Of a stretch of DNA of 64,000 nucleotides, positions 54,784 to 63,904 are shown one piece after another. The notes beneath the pieces are model-generated. The model saw nothing but the letters and a program-made list of their open reading frames with translations, searched no databases and was not told the DNA's origin. The first letter of the stretch is position 1. The number at the start of each line of letters is the position of its first letter. Made by a program: the position numbers and the translations under genes. This DNA comes from Planktothrix paucivesiculata PCC 9631 (GTDB lineage Bacteria > Cyanobacteriota > Cyanobacteriia > Cyanobacteriales > Microcoleaceae), in the NCBI RefSeq assembly GCF_900009265.2, contig NZ_LR734982.1:215164-279163 (forward strand), read 5' to 3'.

Positions 54784-55861
54784 ACAGGACTTACGCAGTG
54801 ACGCTATATGTAGCGTACTAAGGAGTTAGCGATCGCTGGCCCAAAAGAAATCTCGAAACGGATAATAATGAATGTTAAAATGGCATCAGAATTCATGCCT
54901 AAAAATATGAGCATTAATTATCTAGACTATTGCCAATATCTCCTGAGTAGCCAAATCAACTATACTCTAACTAACTTTGCTGCACATATTCAAGAGTTTA
55001 GCCATGATACAATTAATCGTTACTTGAATTCAGAAAACTTAACACCCGAAGTGATTTGGGAAAAAGTGCATTCAGAACTTCAGAGCCATCCGGAAGCTTG
55101 TTTGGTTTTTGATGATACGGTACTCGATAAAAGATTTTCCTCAAAAATTGAACTTGTCCGCCGTCAATATATATGCAGCGCAAAAGTTAATGGCTTTGAT
55201 TGATAATTTAGGGAAAATTTATTATGTTCCGCTCAAAAAAAACCGGCTGGTTGATGATACAGGAGGTCAAAAAAAATATCAGCCTATTGAACAGTTAATG
55301 TGGTCTGAAATTGAAGAAAAACAGGGAAAGCTAATCAAAATAAATAAATTCCCCTCATATAAAAAGGTCAAACTATTTCGGGTGACTGTTTCTGCCAACA
55401 GAACGGAATATGTAGCTACAAATGATTTAAATCAGTCTTCAATAGATGAGGTCATATCTGAATGTAAACTGCGATGGAAAATTGAGGAATTCCACCGAGA
55501 AATTAAACAATTAACCGGGATAGAATCTTGTCAATGCCGTAAAGCGAGTGTTCAAAAAAACCACATTGCTTGCGCTTTATTAGTTTGGGTTTTTCTGACT
55601 CGTATGGCTAAGAAAGTTTCTCAAACTGTCTATCAGTTAAAAGCTGGTTTATTAGCAGATTACCTGAGCCAAGAGCTTAAACATCCCTCTCTAAAACTTT
55701 CTTTTATTTAGTTTACTCATCAGTTCAAACACAGATTGATTCTCTTTATTATCAGCGCGATGCCGACAGATGGCGGCATCACCATCGCGTAGCGTGCCGG
55801 ACGCATATTGCCCTTCTGTTTGAATAATGCGCTATATATAGCGTCCTTGCGTAAGTCCTGT
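54784..55861. mobile_element. Decayed IS4/IS701-type element
   Basis: A 1078-bp element with inverted ends ACAGGACTTACGCA and TGCGTAAGTCCTGT. Subterminal palindromes CGCTATATGTAGCG and GCGCTATATATAGCG lie near each end. Inside is a transposase with an internal deletion. No clear target duplication was found. The same end motif appears in the MITE-like element at 7062-7303. A further hairpin (CGCGATG...CATCGCG) lies near 55755-55790. Confidence 0.8.
54868..55711 (+). pseudogene. Broken IS4/IS701-type transposase
   Basis: The first part (54868-55203) has LVFDDTVLDKRFSSKIELVRRQY, with the first catalytic Asp. The second part (from 55109, different frame) has AAQKLMALIDNLGKIYYVPLKK and the Glu region LRWKIEEFHREIKQLTGIES. 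The segment between them, which in related transposases has the second Asp, is missing, joined at a short ATAT-type sequence with a frameshift. The enzyme should be inactive. The element could still be moved by a complete relative elsewhere. Confidence 0.85.
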
Positions 55862-56119
55862 TATAATGGCGCGCCTGCTGATGGTAGCGTTTGGGAGTCG
55901 GGCGGAAATACTCAATACCGGGTGTTACGCGGAGGTTCGTGGTACAGCAATCCCAGGTATTGCCGCAGTGCCGATCGTAGCAGGTACGAGCCAGAGGGTC
56001 GGGACAGGTACTTCGACGGGTTTGCCCCTTGTTCCCTGGTTCTACCAGGGAATGCTATCTTAGAGGCTCCGCCTCCGTTGAATAGCAGGCGGAGCCTGCC
56101 AGAAAGCATTGCAAGGTAG
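55862..56119 (+). pseudogene. C-terminal remnant of an FGE-sulfatase-type protein with a DGR-like variable region
   Basis: The frame from the IS end reads YNGAPADGSVWESGGNTQYR, then VLRGGSWYSNP, RYCRSADRSRYEPEGRD, RYFDGFAPCSLV. This is the C-terminal C-type-lectin-fold end of a formylglycine-generating-enzyme-like domain. In the last forty residues, ten positions that are usually Asn in such proteins are Tyr, Ser, Asp or Gly, with codons TAC, AGC, TAT, GAT, GGT and GAC, each reachable from AAC or AAT by change of A only. The usual GFRVV end is replaced by GFAP. It has lost its N-terminal part. The family call is from motifs; the DGR reading is an inference. Confidence 0.7.
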
Positions 56120-56123
56120 AACC
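56038..56123. repeat. Three nested inverted repeats after the variable region
   Basis: GGTTCTACC/GGTAGAACC (9 bp), AATGCT/AGCATT (6 bp) and AGGCTCCGCCT/AGGCGGAGCCT (11 bp) are nested around a 12-base centre. All arms are perfect. Together they could form a cruciform of about 85 bp immediately after the variable region. Confidence 0.8.
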
Positions 56124-56175
56124 TCGCAACGATGACGGAAGAAACCCGATTTCTGAACACATAGATCCGAATTGT

Positions 56176-57567
56176 TTATAAACGTCTTAAAAACGCCATA
56201 GACTCAACATGGGACGTTTGTGGGAAAAAATCCGCAGGTTGTACCCGCACTAATTCATAAACTCCAGTTTCACATAAAATCTTCAGATCTCGTGCTAGGG
56301 TGGCGGGTCTACAACTAATATAAATTAAGTGTTGCGGTTGCAGTGACAGTAAGGTTTCTAAGACCGTGCGATCGCATCCTTTTCGGGGTGGATCAAGCAA
56401 AACAACATCCGGTTTATATCCTAAGTTGGGTAACAACTTTTGTACCGTTCCTAATTTAAACTCTACCTGATCAAGCTGATTAAAAATTGCATTTTTTCGA
56501 GCTTGTTCTATGGCGGTTTCTTGGACTTCTAAACCCATGACCTGGGGAAGATCGGAGGGCTGAATTGAACCTTTTTGTTTTTTCAATAAATAGGAAGCTA
56601 GGGGTAAAGTAAAGGTTCCAATCCCACAATAGGCATCAACAATGCGTTCAGTTCCTTGTAAATTAAGTTCCTGGAGCATGATTTCTAATAACCCTTCCGC
56701 CACTTCCGTATTCACTTGAAAAAACGTATCGGGGCCCAGAAAAAACGTTAACCCCCCAAATTCTTCTTTTAAATAGGGATGACCCGCTAAACAGCGTGTT
56801 TCCTGACCAAAAATCACATTAGTTTGATCGGGATTCAGATTTAAACAAACCCCTTGTAACCCCGGATATTGTTCTAACCAAGTTTCCGCTTGTTCGGTCA
56901 GTCCGGGTAAACTGGCTTGGGTGGCAATTAAGGTTAATAACATTTCCCCGGTACGCCGTCCAATTCTCAGGGATAGATGGCGAAGTTTGCCCCGATGTAG
57001 GGCTTCATCATAAATCGACCATCCCCGGTTTTGAATATCCTGTTTCACATTAGCCAGTAAAGGATTTAGCCGTTGATCCTGTACCGGACATTGATTTAAG
57101 TTAACCAAACGATGGCTATGTTTTTGGAAGTAACCCGCCTGAACTTGACCCGTTGCCGACCGTCCTAGGGGATAGGTAACTTTATTGCGATATCCTAATT
57201 CCGACTCTCCTGCTAACACCTGATCCACCGGAGGATCGATAAATCCTCCAATTTTTTCTAAGGTTTTAACCACTAAATTTCGCTTGCTTTGCAGTTGCAG
57301 CGCATAATCAATATGTTGCCACTGACATCCCCCACATTTATCCGCCACAATACATCGAGGGGAAATCCGATCAGTTGATGGGCTTAAAAGCCGGTCTAAC
57401 TTGCCTTCTGCATATTTGCTTTTTACCCGCACTAACCGCACCCGCACCCGATCGCCAGGAACCGTATCAGGAACAAATATAACCCGCTCTTGGTAACGAC
57501 CGACGCCACTACCTTCATCGGTCAAATCTGTGATTTCGACTTCAACTTGTTGCCCTTGCTGCCACAT
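56176..57567 (-). CDS. rlmD: 23S rRNA (uracil-C5)-methyltransferase, RlmD/RumA type
   Basis: A 463-residue RNA methyltransferase. The N-terminal TRAM domain is about 1-60 (GQQVEVEITDLTDEGSGVGR). A 4Fe-4S site is provided by CIVADKCGGCQWQHIDY and a later Cys. The SAM-binding domain has VDAYCGIGTFTLPLASYL, the LLDPPRKGCDRTVLE motif and the catalytic cysteine in YISCRPATLARDL. The type is closest to RlmD/RumA, although cyanobacteria may have RlmCD-like specificity; the exact uracil is not provable here. Length is normal. Confidence 0.92.
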   Translation of the reverse strand: MWQQGQQVEVEITDLTDEGSGVGRYQERVIFVPDTVPGDRVRVRLVRVKSKYAEGKLDRLLSPSTDRISPRCIVADKCGGCQWQHIDYALQLQSKRNLVVKTLEKIGGFIDPPVDQVLAGESELGYRNKVTYPLGRSATGQVQAGYFQKHSHRLVNLNQCPVQDQRLNPLLANVKQDIQNRGWSIYDEALHRGKLRHLSLRIGRRTGEMLLTLIATQASLPGLTEQAETWLEQYPGLQGVCLNLNPDQTNVIFGQETRCLAGHPYLKEEFGGLTFFLGPDTFFQVNTEVAEGLLEIMLQELNLQGTERIVDAYCGIGTFTLPLASYLLKKQKGSIQPSDLPQVMGLEVQETAIEQARKNAIFNQLDQVEFKLGTVQKLLPNLGYKPDVVLLDPPRKGCDRTVLETLLSLQPQHLIYISCRPATLARDLKILCETGVYELVRVQPADFFPQTSHVESMAFLRRL

Positions 57568-58090
57568 TAGTAATTCAGTTATTAGTAATCAGTGTAGAGA
57601 CGCGCCATGGCACGTCTGTACCAGTGTAGAGACTGCCTTCACGCTATGGGCGCGTTTGAACCCGTTATCAGTCATCAGTGAGTTGATCAAGATTTTAGTT
57701 TATTTAAAAAAAATCTCCCCAGAAACTGCCCCTACACACTAAACAGTAAACAATAAAGTATAGATTTATTTTAGTGTAAATAACTGCCCACTACTTCTTA
57801 ACTGATGACTGATTCTTAACTGATGACTGATAACTGATGACTGATAACTGATTACTGATGACTGCTTAACCGTTGGGGGTTAAAAATTAAGAATTGTTAA
57901 GGTTATTCATACTGAACCTGGGCAGATAACTCTTGACCTTGCCCGCTCTCCACGACTTTGCACAGGTGTTTCCACCCCACTTTGATCAGGATGGGCGAAA
58001 GTTTACGGGGTTATGACTTCCCCTGTTCCCCTCAAGTCGGTAAACTACTTAATGGTATCTTGAAAAACTTTAATAGCTCTTGAGGTTTAG
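57568..58090. other. Repeat-rich region upstream of apcD
   Basis: About 520 bases. GTGTAGAGACGCGCCATGG/CACGTCT palindromes lie at 57592-57622 and similar sequence near 57622-57655; ACTGATG/ACTGATA heptamers fill 57799-57864. The apcD promoter should lie in 57900-58080, but I could not assign it. No reading frame with a ribosome site was seen. Confidence 0.6.
57799..57864. repeat. ACTGATG/ACTGATA heptamer tract
   Basis: Head-to-tail seven-base units ACTGATG, ACTGATT, ACTGATA and AACTGAT variants. A different heptamer family from the AATTACG and GGGTAAT tracts. Confidence 0.8.
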
Positions 58091-58576
58091 ATGACAGTAA
58101 TTAGCCAAGTTATTCTCAAAGCTGACGATGAACTCCGTTATCCTAGTGTTGGTGAACTCAAAAACATCAATGACTTTTTAAAAACGGGTGCACAGCGCGT
58201 GCGAATTGCTTCGACCCTTGCCGATAATGAAAAGAAGATTGTAGAGCGTGCTAGTAACCAACTGTGGAAAAAACGTCCTGATTTTATTGCCCCCGGTGGT
58301 AATGCCTCTGGATCACGCGAACGCGCCCTATGCCTTCGGGACTATGGCTGGTATCTGCGGTTAATTACCTATGGAGTTCTTTCGGGTGATAAAGATCCCA
58401 TTGAAGACATTGGTTTAATCGGTGTCAAAGATATGTATAACTCTTTGGGTGTTCCGATGCCTGGGATGGTGGAAGCGGTTCGTTGTCTCAAGGAAGCGTC
58501 TATATCGTTACTTGATGACGAAGACGCGAAGGAAGCAGCCCCCTACTTTGACTTTATCATTCAAGCCATGTCTTAG
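58091..58576 (+). CDS. apcD: Allophycocyanin alpha-B subunit
   Basis: A 161-residue phycobiliprotein of the phycobilisome core. It is a globin-like chain binding phycocyanobilin at the Cys in [18 protein letters not shown]. The start [19 protein letters not shown] and the [16 protein letters not shown] segment match ApcD, the minor alpha-type terminal emitter that helps energy reach photosystem I and takes part in state transitions. GAGG lies about six bases upstream of the ATG. It stands alone, and a convergent HEAT/phosphatase gene lies downstream. Length is normal. Confidence 0.95.
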   Translation: MTVISQVILKADDELRYPSVGELKNINDFLKTGAQRVRIASTLADNEKKIVERASNQLWKKRPDFIAPGGNASGSRERALCLRDYGWYLRLITYGVLSGDKDPIEDIGLIGVKDMYNSLGVPMPGMVEAVRCLKEASISLLDDEDAKEAAPYFDFIIQAMS

Positions 58577-58601
58577 TTTTCAGCCTGGTTTTCAGGTCTC
58601 T

Positions 58602-58639
58602 GTGAAGATGCACTTAGTGTCCGTCTTCACGGATTTTTT
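58602..58639 (+). terminator. Terminator of apcD
   Basis: GTGAAGA and TCTTCAC form a seven-base stem with loop 15 bases, and GGATTTTTT follows. It lies 25 bases after the apcD stop. Confidence 0.75.
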
Positions 58640-58650
58640 GTATATAGCAG

Positions 58651-58759
58651 GGAATGGGGAATTACGAATTACGAATTACGACTGATATGAAATAACGAGA
58701 AGTATTACTCCTGTTCCCTGTTCCCTATTCCCTATTCCCTGTTCCCTGTTCCCTATTCC
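58651..58759. repeat. AATTACG tract followed by dispersed-repeat copy 3
   Basis: Three AATTACG copies join directly to ACTGATATGAAATAACGAGA, AGTATTA and then TGTTCCC/TATTCCC heptamers. This is the shortened third copy of the repeat at 25131-25227, showing the same order. Confidence 0.75.
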
Positions 58760-58760
58760 C

Positions 58761-60374
58761 TCAAGAATTAGGAAAAGAACGGCGATAATTGCGTAGGGTT
58801 TGAATTAATCTGCCTCCTCGTTTTAGGGCGATATCGGCTAATTCCACAATCCATTGATTCGGTATAGCTTGGGGTTGCACCGCCACAATATAATTGAGGG
58901 CTTCTGCTTCTTTTCCGATTCCTAAACCATAGGCATATAGGGTAAAAGCGATCGCAGTTGAGCGACTAATTCCCGCTTGACAATGAATTAATAAATCTCC
59001 TTGATGGCCACGCACAGACTTCATAAAATGAAGGGCTTTTAAAATATGTTGAAGACTGGGTAAAACATATTCAGGATCATGGCAGGGGGTGTCAATATCA
59101 TCAAATTCTAATCGCAATCGATTCGGAACTTGATCAAACCCTTCAGGCAGTTCACTACCCGGACTACCGATGGAAATTAAATGGTGAATATTTGCTCCTC
59201 GAGATTTTTGTAAAATATATTCACCTGCTTCTGCCCTAGAAGCAATCCAGAGTTTAGGTAAATTAGCATGGGGAGAAGTAATATCAGAATCAAATAATAT
59301 TTTAAATAGGGTTGTTGGTGAGGGAGAATCTAATTTTTCCAAAGCCGTTTCTGCCCAGGAGCGTACATAAATATCCGTATCATTCAAGGCGGTTTTTAGC
59401 CCTCCAATAGCTAAAGGGGTATTCATAGATTGAATGGTTTCAACCACTTTTGCCCGGACAAATGGATCGGGATCATGAATTTTATTCAGCAACTTATTAA
59501 CAATAAAATCCCCTCCACTTCGACCTAAGACCTCAACAACACGGATTCTAACATCTGAATTACCATGATTAAGAGCTTGTAAAAGTACCTTAATAGCAAA
59601 GGAATCGCCGATGGTTTCTAAACCATAAACGGCATTAGTATAAACATAAAATTCCTGATCATCGAGGGCATTTTTTAACCCAATAATTGCCGCGGCTCCT
59701 CCTAAATTCCCTAAGGCAGTTGCAGCCCGACCTCGGACATAATGATCGCGATCGGAGACTAAAATTTCTCTTAATTTTGTTGTGGCTAAACGGTTTTTAA
59801 TTTTTCCTAAAGCACTGGCTGCTCGCCAACGAACTTGGCTATCTTCATGGTGCAGAGCCAGAATTAATCCTCGAATTGCCCGATCGCTTCCAATTTCTCC
59901 TAACCCCCAAGTTGCCCAGAGACGGACTTTTTGTTGGGGATCTTTTAAAGCTTTTAATAGGGAAGATTCAGCAGCCTGACCGATTTGAGCGATCGCCCAA
60001 GCTGACCAAGCATTGACGGTTTCATTATTATGATGTAATCCTTTGAGAAACCAAGAGAGTAATAGGGGTGAACGGGTTTGTCCCAACAGACGAATTTTTA
60101 AAGCCAGGGGAATATTTAACTGGAGTACCAGAGAAAAAGCCTTGATTTGAAATTCAGATTTAACATTTTTTGTTAATAGTATTCCTTGAATGATATTTAA
60201 TTTCAAACCCAAACTCACCAGTTGCAGAATTAATTCTTCCGAGTCAACCTCCCCCAATACCTCTGCGAGAAAATCAAACGTCAATACACCCCGCAAATAG
60301 TCTTGTTTGAGTTGTTCATCACTCAACTGATGCAGCCGTTTTTTTAGGATTTCAATATCGTAGGAAGGAGTCAT
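58761..60374 (-). CDS. HEAT-repeat protein fused to a dual-specificity phosphatase domain
   Basis: A 537-residue protein. Residues 110-365 form about eight HEAT/PBS-lyase-type repeats (AIAQIGQAAESSLLKALKDP, WATWGLGEIGSDRAIRGL, RAASALGKIKNRLATTKL, RGRAATALGNLGGAAAIIGL and so on). From about 370 a phosphatase domain of the dual-specificity class begins (LPKLWIASRAEAGEYILQK), with the signature HCQAGISRSTAIAFTL (HCxxGxxRS) and the general acid likely in FDDIDTPCHDPEY. The HEAT repeats resemble those of phycobilisome lyases and NblB. The gene converges with apcD, which suggests a phycobilisome link; this is an inference. A substrate protein is unknown. Confidence 0.85.
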   Translation of the reverse strand: MTPSYDIEILKKRLHQLSDEQLKQDYLRGVLTFDFLAEVLGEVDSEELILQLVSLGLKLNIIQGILLTKNVKSEFQIKAFSLVLQLNIPLALKIRLLGQTRSPLLLSWFLKGLHHNNETVNAWSAWAIAQIGQAAESSLLKALKDPQQKVRLWATWGLGEIGSDRAIRGLILALHHEDSQVRWRAASALGKIKNRLATTKLREILVSDRDHYVRGRAATALGNLGGAAAIIGLKNALDDQEFYVYTNAVYGLETIGDSFAIKVLLQALNHGNSDVRIRVVEVLGRSGGDFIVNKLLNKIHDPDPFVRAKVVETIQSMNTPLAIGGLKTALNDTDIYVRSWAETALEKLDSPSPTTLFKILFDSDITSPHANLPKLWIASRAEAGEYILQKSRGANIHHLISIGSPGSELPEGFDQVPNRLRLEFDDIDTPCHDPEYVLPSLQHILKALHFMKSVRGHQGDLLIHCQAGISRSTAIAFTLYAYGLGIGKEAEALNYIVAVQPQAIPNQWIVELADIALKRGGRLIQTLRNYRRSFPNS

Positions 60375-60617
60375 TAGGTTGGATGAGCCCAGAAAAATGA
60401 TTGGATCTTGGAGTTTGAAGTTAAGAACTAGAGGATTTAGATTAATCTCATCTTATCTTGATCTGGATTCAGATAACAGTTTAAAAGGCTCTGGTTTTCA
60501 ACTCCAACTCCTTGAGCCCAGTATGAAAGTTTAAATATTTCAGGGAGGATCAGACCCGATTTATCCCAAAACCTGCTAAAGTTGGAACCCATAGCCCCGG
60601 TATGGCATAAGTCTATT

Positions 60618-61742
60618 ATGGCGATTATTTCTTCAAAAAAGCAGTCTCCTGAACCCGAACCCTCCGATGAATTGTCTGGGTTGGCGGCTCCGATGGCTAA
60701 AAAATCCAGAAAATCTAAGAATAGTGAGCCAACGGATGAATTGGATTATTTGTTAGAAGCCGAGGCGACACCCCAGGAAGAAATTAATCGTCAACAGGAT
60801 GAAAAAATCCGACCCCATCGTTTAGAAGATTATGTGGGACAAAAGGATTTAAAAGAGGTTTTATCGATTGCGATCGCCGCGGCAAAATCCCGTCAGGAAC
60901 CTTTAGATCATTTATTATTATATGGCCCGCCGGGATTAGGAAAAACCACCATGTCCTTAATTTTAGCCTCGGAAATGGGGGTAACTTGTAAAATTACCAC
61001 GGCTCCAGCGTTAGAAAAACCTCGGGATATTGCCGGATTATTAGTCAGTTTAAAACCTGGGGAAGTTTTATTTATTGATGAAATTCATCGGTTATCTAAA
61101 GTGGCGGAAGAAATTCTATATCCGGCGATGGAGGATTGTAGATTAGATATTACCATTGGTCAGGGAAGATCGGCAAAAACTCGGAGTATTCCCCTGAAAC
61201 CTTTTACGATTGTTGGCGCTACAACTCGGGTTGGTTCCCTCACGGCTCCCCTACGCGATCGCTTTGGCATTATTCAACGGTTACGCTTTTATGAAGTGGA
61301 CGAATTAAGTTTAATTATTCAACGAAGTGCCAAGTTATTAAATACTCCGATCACTCCAGAAGGAGCGATAGAAATTGCTCAACGGGCTAGGGGAACACCT
61401 AGAATTGCTAATCGTTTATTGCGTCGAGTTCGGGATTATGTACAGGTGAAAAGTACAGGAGAAATTGATGCAGAAGTGGCGAATATTGCTTTGGAAGTAT
61501 TTAATGTTGATCCCCTAGGATTAGATTGGACGGATCGAAATATGTTAACGGCCATCATTGAAAAATTTAATGGGGGGCCAGTGGGATTAGAAACCATGGC
61601 GGCAATTACGGGGGAAGATACCCAAACTATTGAAGAAGTTTATGAACCCTATTTAATGCAAATTGGGTTTATTCAACGGACAAATCGAGGTCGTGTGGCG
61701 ACGCCTGCGGCTTGGAAACATTTGGGATTAGATGAGCAGTGA
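60618..61742 (+). CDS. ruvB: Holliday-junction branch-migration DNA helicase RuvB
   Basis: A 374-residue AAA+ motor that works with RuvA at Holliday junctions. It has a charged N-terminal extension of about 60 residues ([30 protein letters not shown]), then the RuvB core: [17 protein letters not shown], Walker [11 protein letters not shown], Walker B FIDEIHRL, sensor 1 GATTRVG, the arginine finger in LRDRFGI, and the C-terminal winged helix ([13 protein letters not shown]). The ATG at 60618 is preferred; a start at 60582 would add 12 residues. The N-terminal extension is common in cyanobacterial RuvB. It stands alone. Confidence 0.96.
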   Translation: MAIISSKKQSPEPEPSDELSGLAAPMAKKSRKSKNSEPTDELDYLLEAEATPQEEINRQQDEKIRPHRLEDYVGQKDLKEVLSIAIAAAKSRQEPLDHLLLYGPPGLGKTTMSLILASEMGVTCKITTAPALEKPRDIAGLLVSLKPGEVLFIDEIHRLSKVAEEILYPAMEDCRLDITIGQGRSAKTRSIPLKPFTIVGATTRVGSLTAPLRDRFGIIQRLRFYEVDELSLIIQRSAKLLNTPITPEGAIEIAQRARGTPRIANRLLRRVRDYVQVKSTGEIDAEVANIALEVFNVDPLGLDWTDRNMLTAIIEKFNGGPVGLETMAAITGEDTQTIEEVYEPYLMQIGFIQRTNRGRVATPAAWKHLGLDEQ

Positions 61743-61791
61743 AAACAGTTAAATTAGTTATAATAATAATTGAAATAATCATCGGTGAATT

Positions 61792-63156
61792 ATGCCAGGG
61801 ACGATTTTTATCTTAGCTGACGAAACTCAGCAACAAAATTTAGTCAGCTTTGTAACTCAACACGCGAATATTCTTGCCCATTATCATCTGGTTGGTTTAG
61901 ACAATATCGCAACAGCTTTAACTCAACAGACCTGGTTAAAGGTTGAGACGCTTTTGCCTTTACGACAAGGGGGAGATATTGTCATTGCTTCTAAAATCAC
62001 CGCCGGAGAAGAAATTATAGCGGTTATTTATTTAGTAGAATTCACCCAAACCCATCTTTATGAATTCCCATTTTTAAATTTATTAAGAGTTTGCAATATC
62101 TATAATATTCCGATCGCCACTAATATTGGAACCGCCGAAGCAATTTTTGTGCAACTGCGACGAACTCGTTCGGCCCATTTAATTTTTAATCCCGTTGCTG
62201 GGGTCGGGAATGCCAATCAAGATTTATTATTAATTCGGCAATTATTAGAACCCTATTTTCACTTGAAAGTTTGCTTAACAACAGCAGAAACTGATCCGAC
62301 TAAATTAGCTCAAGATGCACTAGAACAAAATGTGGATTTAGTGATTGCATCGGGGGGAGATGGTACGGTTTCCGCCGTAGCCGGGGCTGTGATGAATACT
62401 AATATTCCCTTGGGAATTATTCCTCGGGGAACTGCCAATGCGTTTTCGGTGGCTTTAGGAATTCCAACAAATGTTCAAGGGGCTTGTGAAGTCATTATTG
62501 CGGGATTAACCCGTACCGTTGATATGGCTTATTGTAATAGTTTACCGATGATTTTATTAGCGGGCATTGGGTTTGAAGCGGAAACAGTAAATAAAGCCGA
62601 TCGAGATGCGAAAAAACGCTGGGGGCCCTTAGCTTATATTATGGCCGGATGGCAACAATTAAAAGAACAAAAAGACTTTGAAACGACCATTGAAATCAAT
62701 GGCGAAATTAATCAAGTCGAAGCCGCCGCCATTACCATTGCTAATGTCGCCCCTGCTACTTCGGTTTTAGCTCAAGGTTTGGGACAAATTGTTCCTGATG
62801 ATGGATTATTAGAGGTTTTAATCTATACATCTCCGGTGAATAAAATGCAGGCGGTGGCGGGAATGATGGGTTTATTGGGGGCGGGTTTACTGAAAGTTGA
62901 AATTCAACGGGATAATATGATCGGATTTAGAGCTCAACGAATTAAAATTTCTACCAATCCCCCTCAAAAAGTGGTGGTAGATGGGGAAATTATTGGCACA
63001 ACACCGATAGAAGTCGAATGTGTTCCTCGGGGATTAACGATTATAACTCCCGCTTTTTTCTCCGTAGCAACAGTTGAGAATATAGAAGCTATTGAGGCAA
63101 TTGCTATTGATCAAATAGGAAAGCAGGAGCCAATATTGGGATCGGAGTTACTCTGA
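61792..63156 (+). CDS. Methylglyoxal-synthase-like domain fused to a diacylglycerol-kinase-type lipid kinase
   Basis: A 454-residue fusion. Residues 1-125 have the MGS-like fold (MPGTIFILADETQQQNLVSF, LLPLRQGGDIVIASKITAGE, ICNIYNIPIATNIGTAEAI). From about 130 the lipid-kinase domain begins (SAHLIFNPVAGVGNANQDL) with the GGDGT motif in VIASGGDGTVSAVAGAVM, IIPRGTANAFSVALGIP, and the C-terminal half with VVDGEIIGTTPIEVECVP. This architecture is known from cyanobacterial lipid kinases; the role of the MGS-like part (catalytic or regulatory) is not settled. It ends one base before the convergent GH108 gene. Confidence 0.9.
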   Translation: MPGTIFILADETQQQNLVSFVTQHANILAHYHLVGLDNIATALTQQTWLKVETLLPLRQGGDIVIASKITAGEEIIAVIYLVEFTQTHLYEFPFLNLLRVCNIYNIPIATNIGTAEAIFVQLRRTRSAHLIFNPVAGVGNANQDLLLIRQLLEPYFHLKVCLTTAETDPTKLAQDALEQNVDLVIASGGDGTVSAVAGAVMNTNIPLGIIPRGTANAFSVALGIPTNVQGACEVIIAGLTRTVDMAYCNSLPMILLAGIGFEAETVNKADRDAKKRWGPLAYIMAGWQQLKEQKDFETTIEINGEINQVEAAAITIANVAPATSVLAQGLGQIVPDDGLLEVLIYTSPVNKMQAVAGMMGLLGAGLLKVEIQRDNMIGFRAQRIKISTNPPQKVVVDGEIIGTTPIEVECVPRGLTIITPAFFSVATVENIEAIEAIAIDQIGKQEPILGSELL

Positions 63157-63825
63157 TTAGTTCTTAATCTTTTCTACATAACCCCATAAACTATAATCTC
63201 GACTTAACCAACCGTGAAAAAATGCCATTTGACTGGGATTTTCTTGCACCCGTTTATAACGATATAAAATTCGTTCATTAACAATTTGCAGGGCTGTATA
63301 TTGATTGTTTCCTCGTTCTAAGGCTTCCCGAGTTTCTTGATCAAATACTCCAGTTTGAGGGAGTCCTAATGCTTGTTGTAAAAAAGTAATTGAGTTATTA
63401 ATTCCAAAGTTGACAGAAGTATCAAACATCACAATAGCCAGGGATGGGTGCATTTTTGCGGCTTCACTTCCCTGCCAGTAACTATTATAAATTTCAATTA
63501 ATTCTGTCTCCGACATTTGACTAACATCTAAGCCAGGTAAGCCTCGATTAGAACGATAGACATTATATTCTGCTTGAGTAATTCCGCGATAGGTTCTCCC
63601 CCCAATATCCGAGGGATGGTCGCTAAATCCCCCTTCAAAATAGAGGGTAAATCCTAAAGCCGCATTAAATAATTTGGTTTCATAATCACTTCTAATTTTA
63701 TTTCTTGCCCAACTTTGGCTCCCAATCACAACTGAAAAGGCTACGGTCAATAACACCATTCCAGCGATCGCCCGGGGCTTGAGTTTGGTTTTCAGTTTTC
63801 CAGGGAGCATTTGCTGCCAATTCAT
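63157..63825 (-). CDS. GH108-type muramidase/glycosidase with anchor
   Basis: A 222-residue protein. A transmembrane or signal helix lies at about 20-38 (AIAGMVLLTVAFSVVIGSQS). The GH108 signature is LYFEGGFSDHPSDIGG with the catalytic Glu in FEGG, then RTYRGITQAEYNVYR. The rest is the PG-binding-3-like part: FDTSVNFGINNSITFLQQAL, GLPQTGVFDQETREAL and ERILYRYKRVQENP. Members cleave peptidoglycan or take part in secretion in phages and bacteria. The ATG at 63825 is used; a GTG at 63852 is also possible. It converges with the lipid-kinase gene without a gap. Confidence 0.85.
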   Translation of the reverse strand: MNWQQMLPGKLKTKLKPRAIAGMVLLTVAFSVVIGSQSWARNKIRSDYETKLFNAALGFTLYFEGGFSDHPSDIGGRTYRGITQAEYNVYRSNRGLPGLDVSQMSETELIEIYNSYWQGSEAAKMHPSLAIVMFDTSVNFGINNSITFLQQALGLPQTGVFDQETREALERGNNQYTALQIVNERILYRYKRVQENPSQMAFFHGWLSRDYSLWGYVEKIKN

Positions 63826-63904
63826 AGGTTTAGAGGGGATGAAATTTACCACAGCTATTTAGCACACTCGACACTAACAAGCCAAAGTCTAGGATAGCAG
63901 ATTT

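Noticed and set aside
55912..56160. Minus-strand frame opposite the FGE remnant
   Set aside because: The plus strand has the recognisable FGE end; the opposite frame is random-like.
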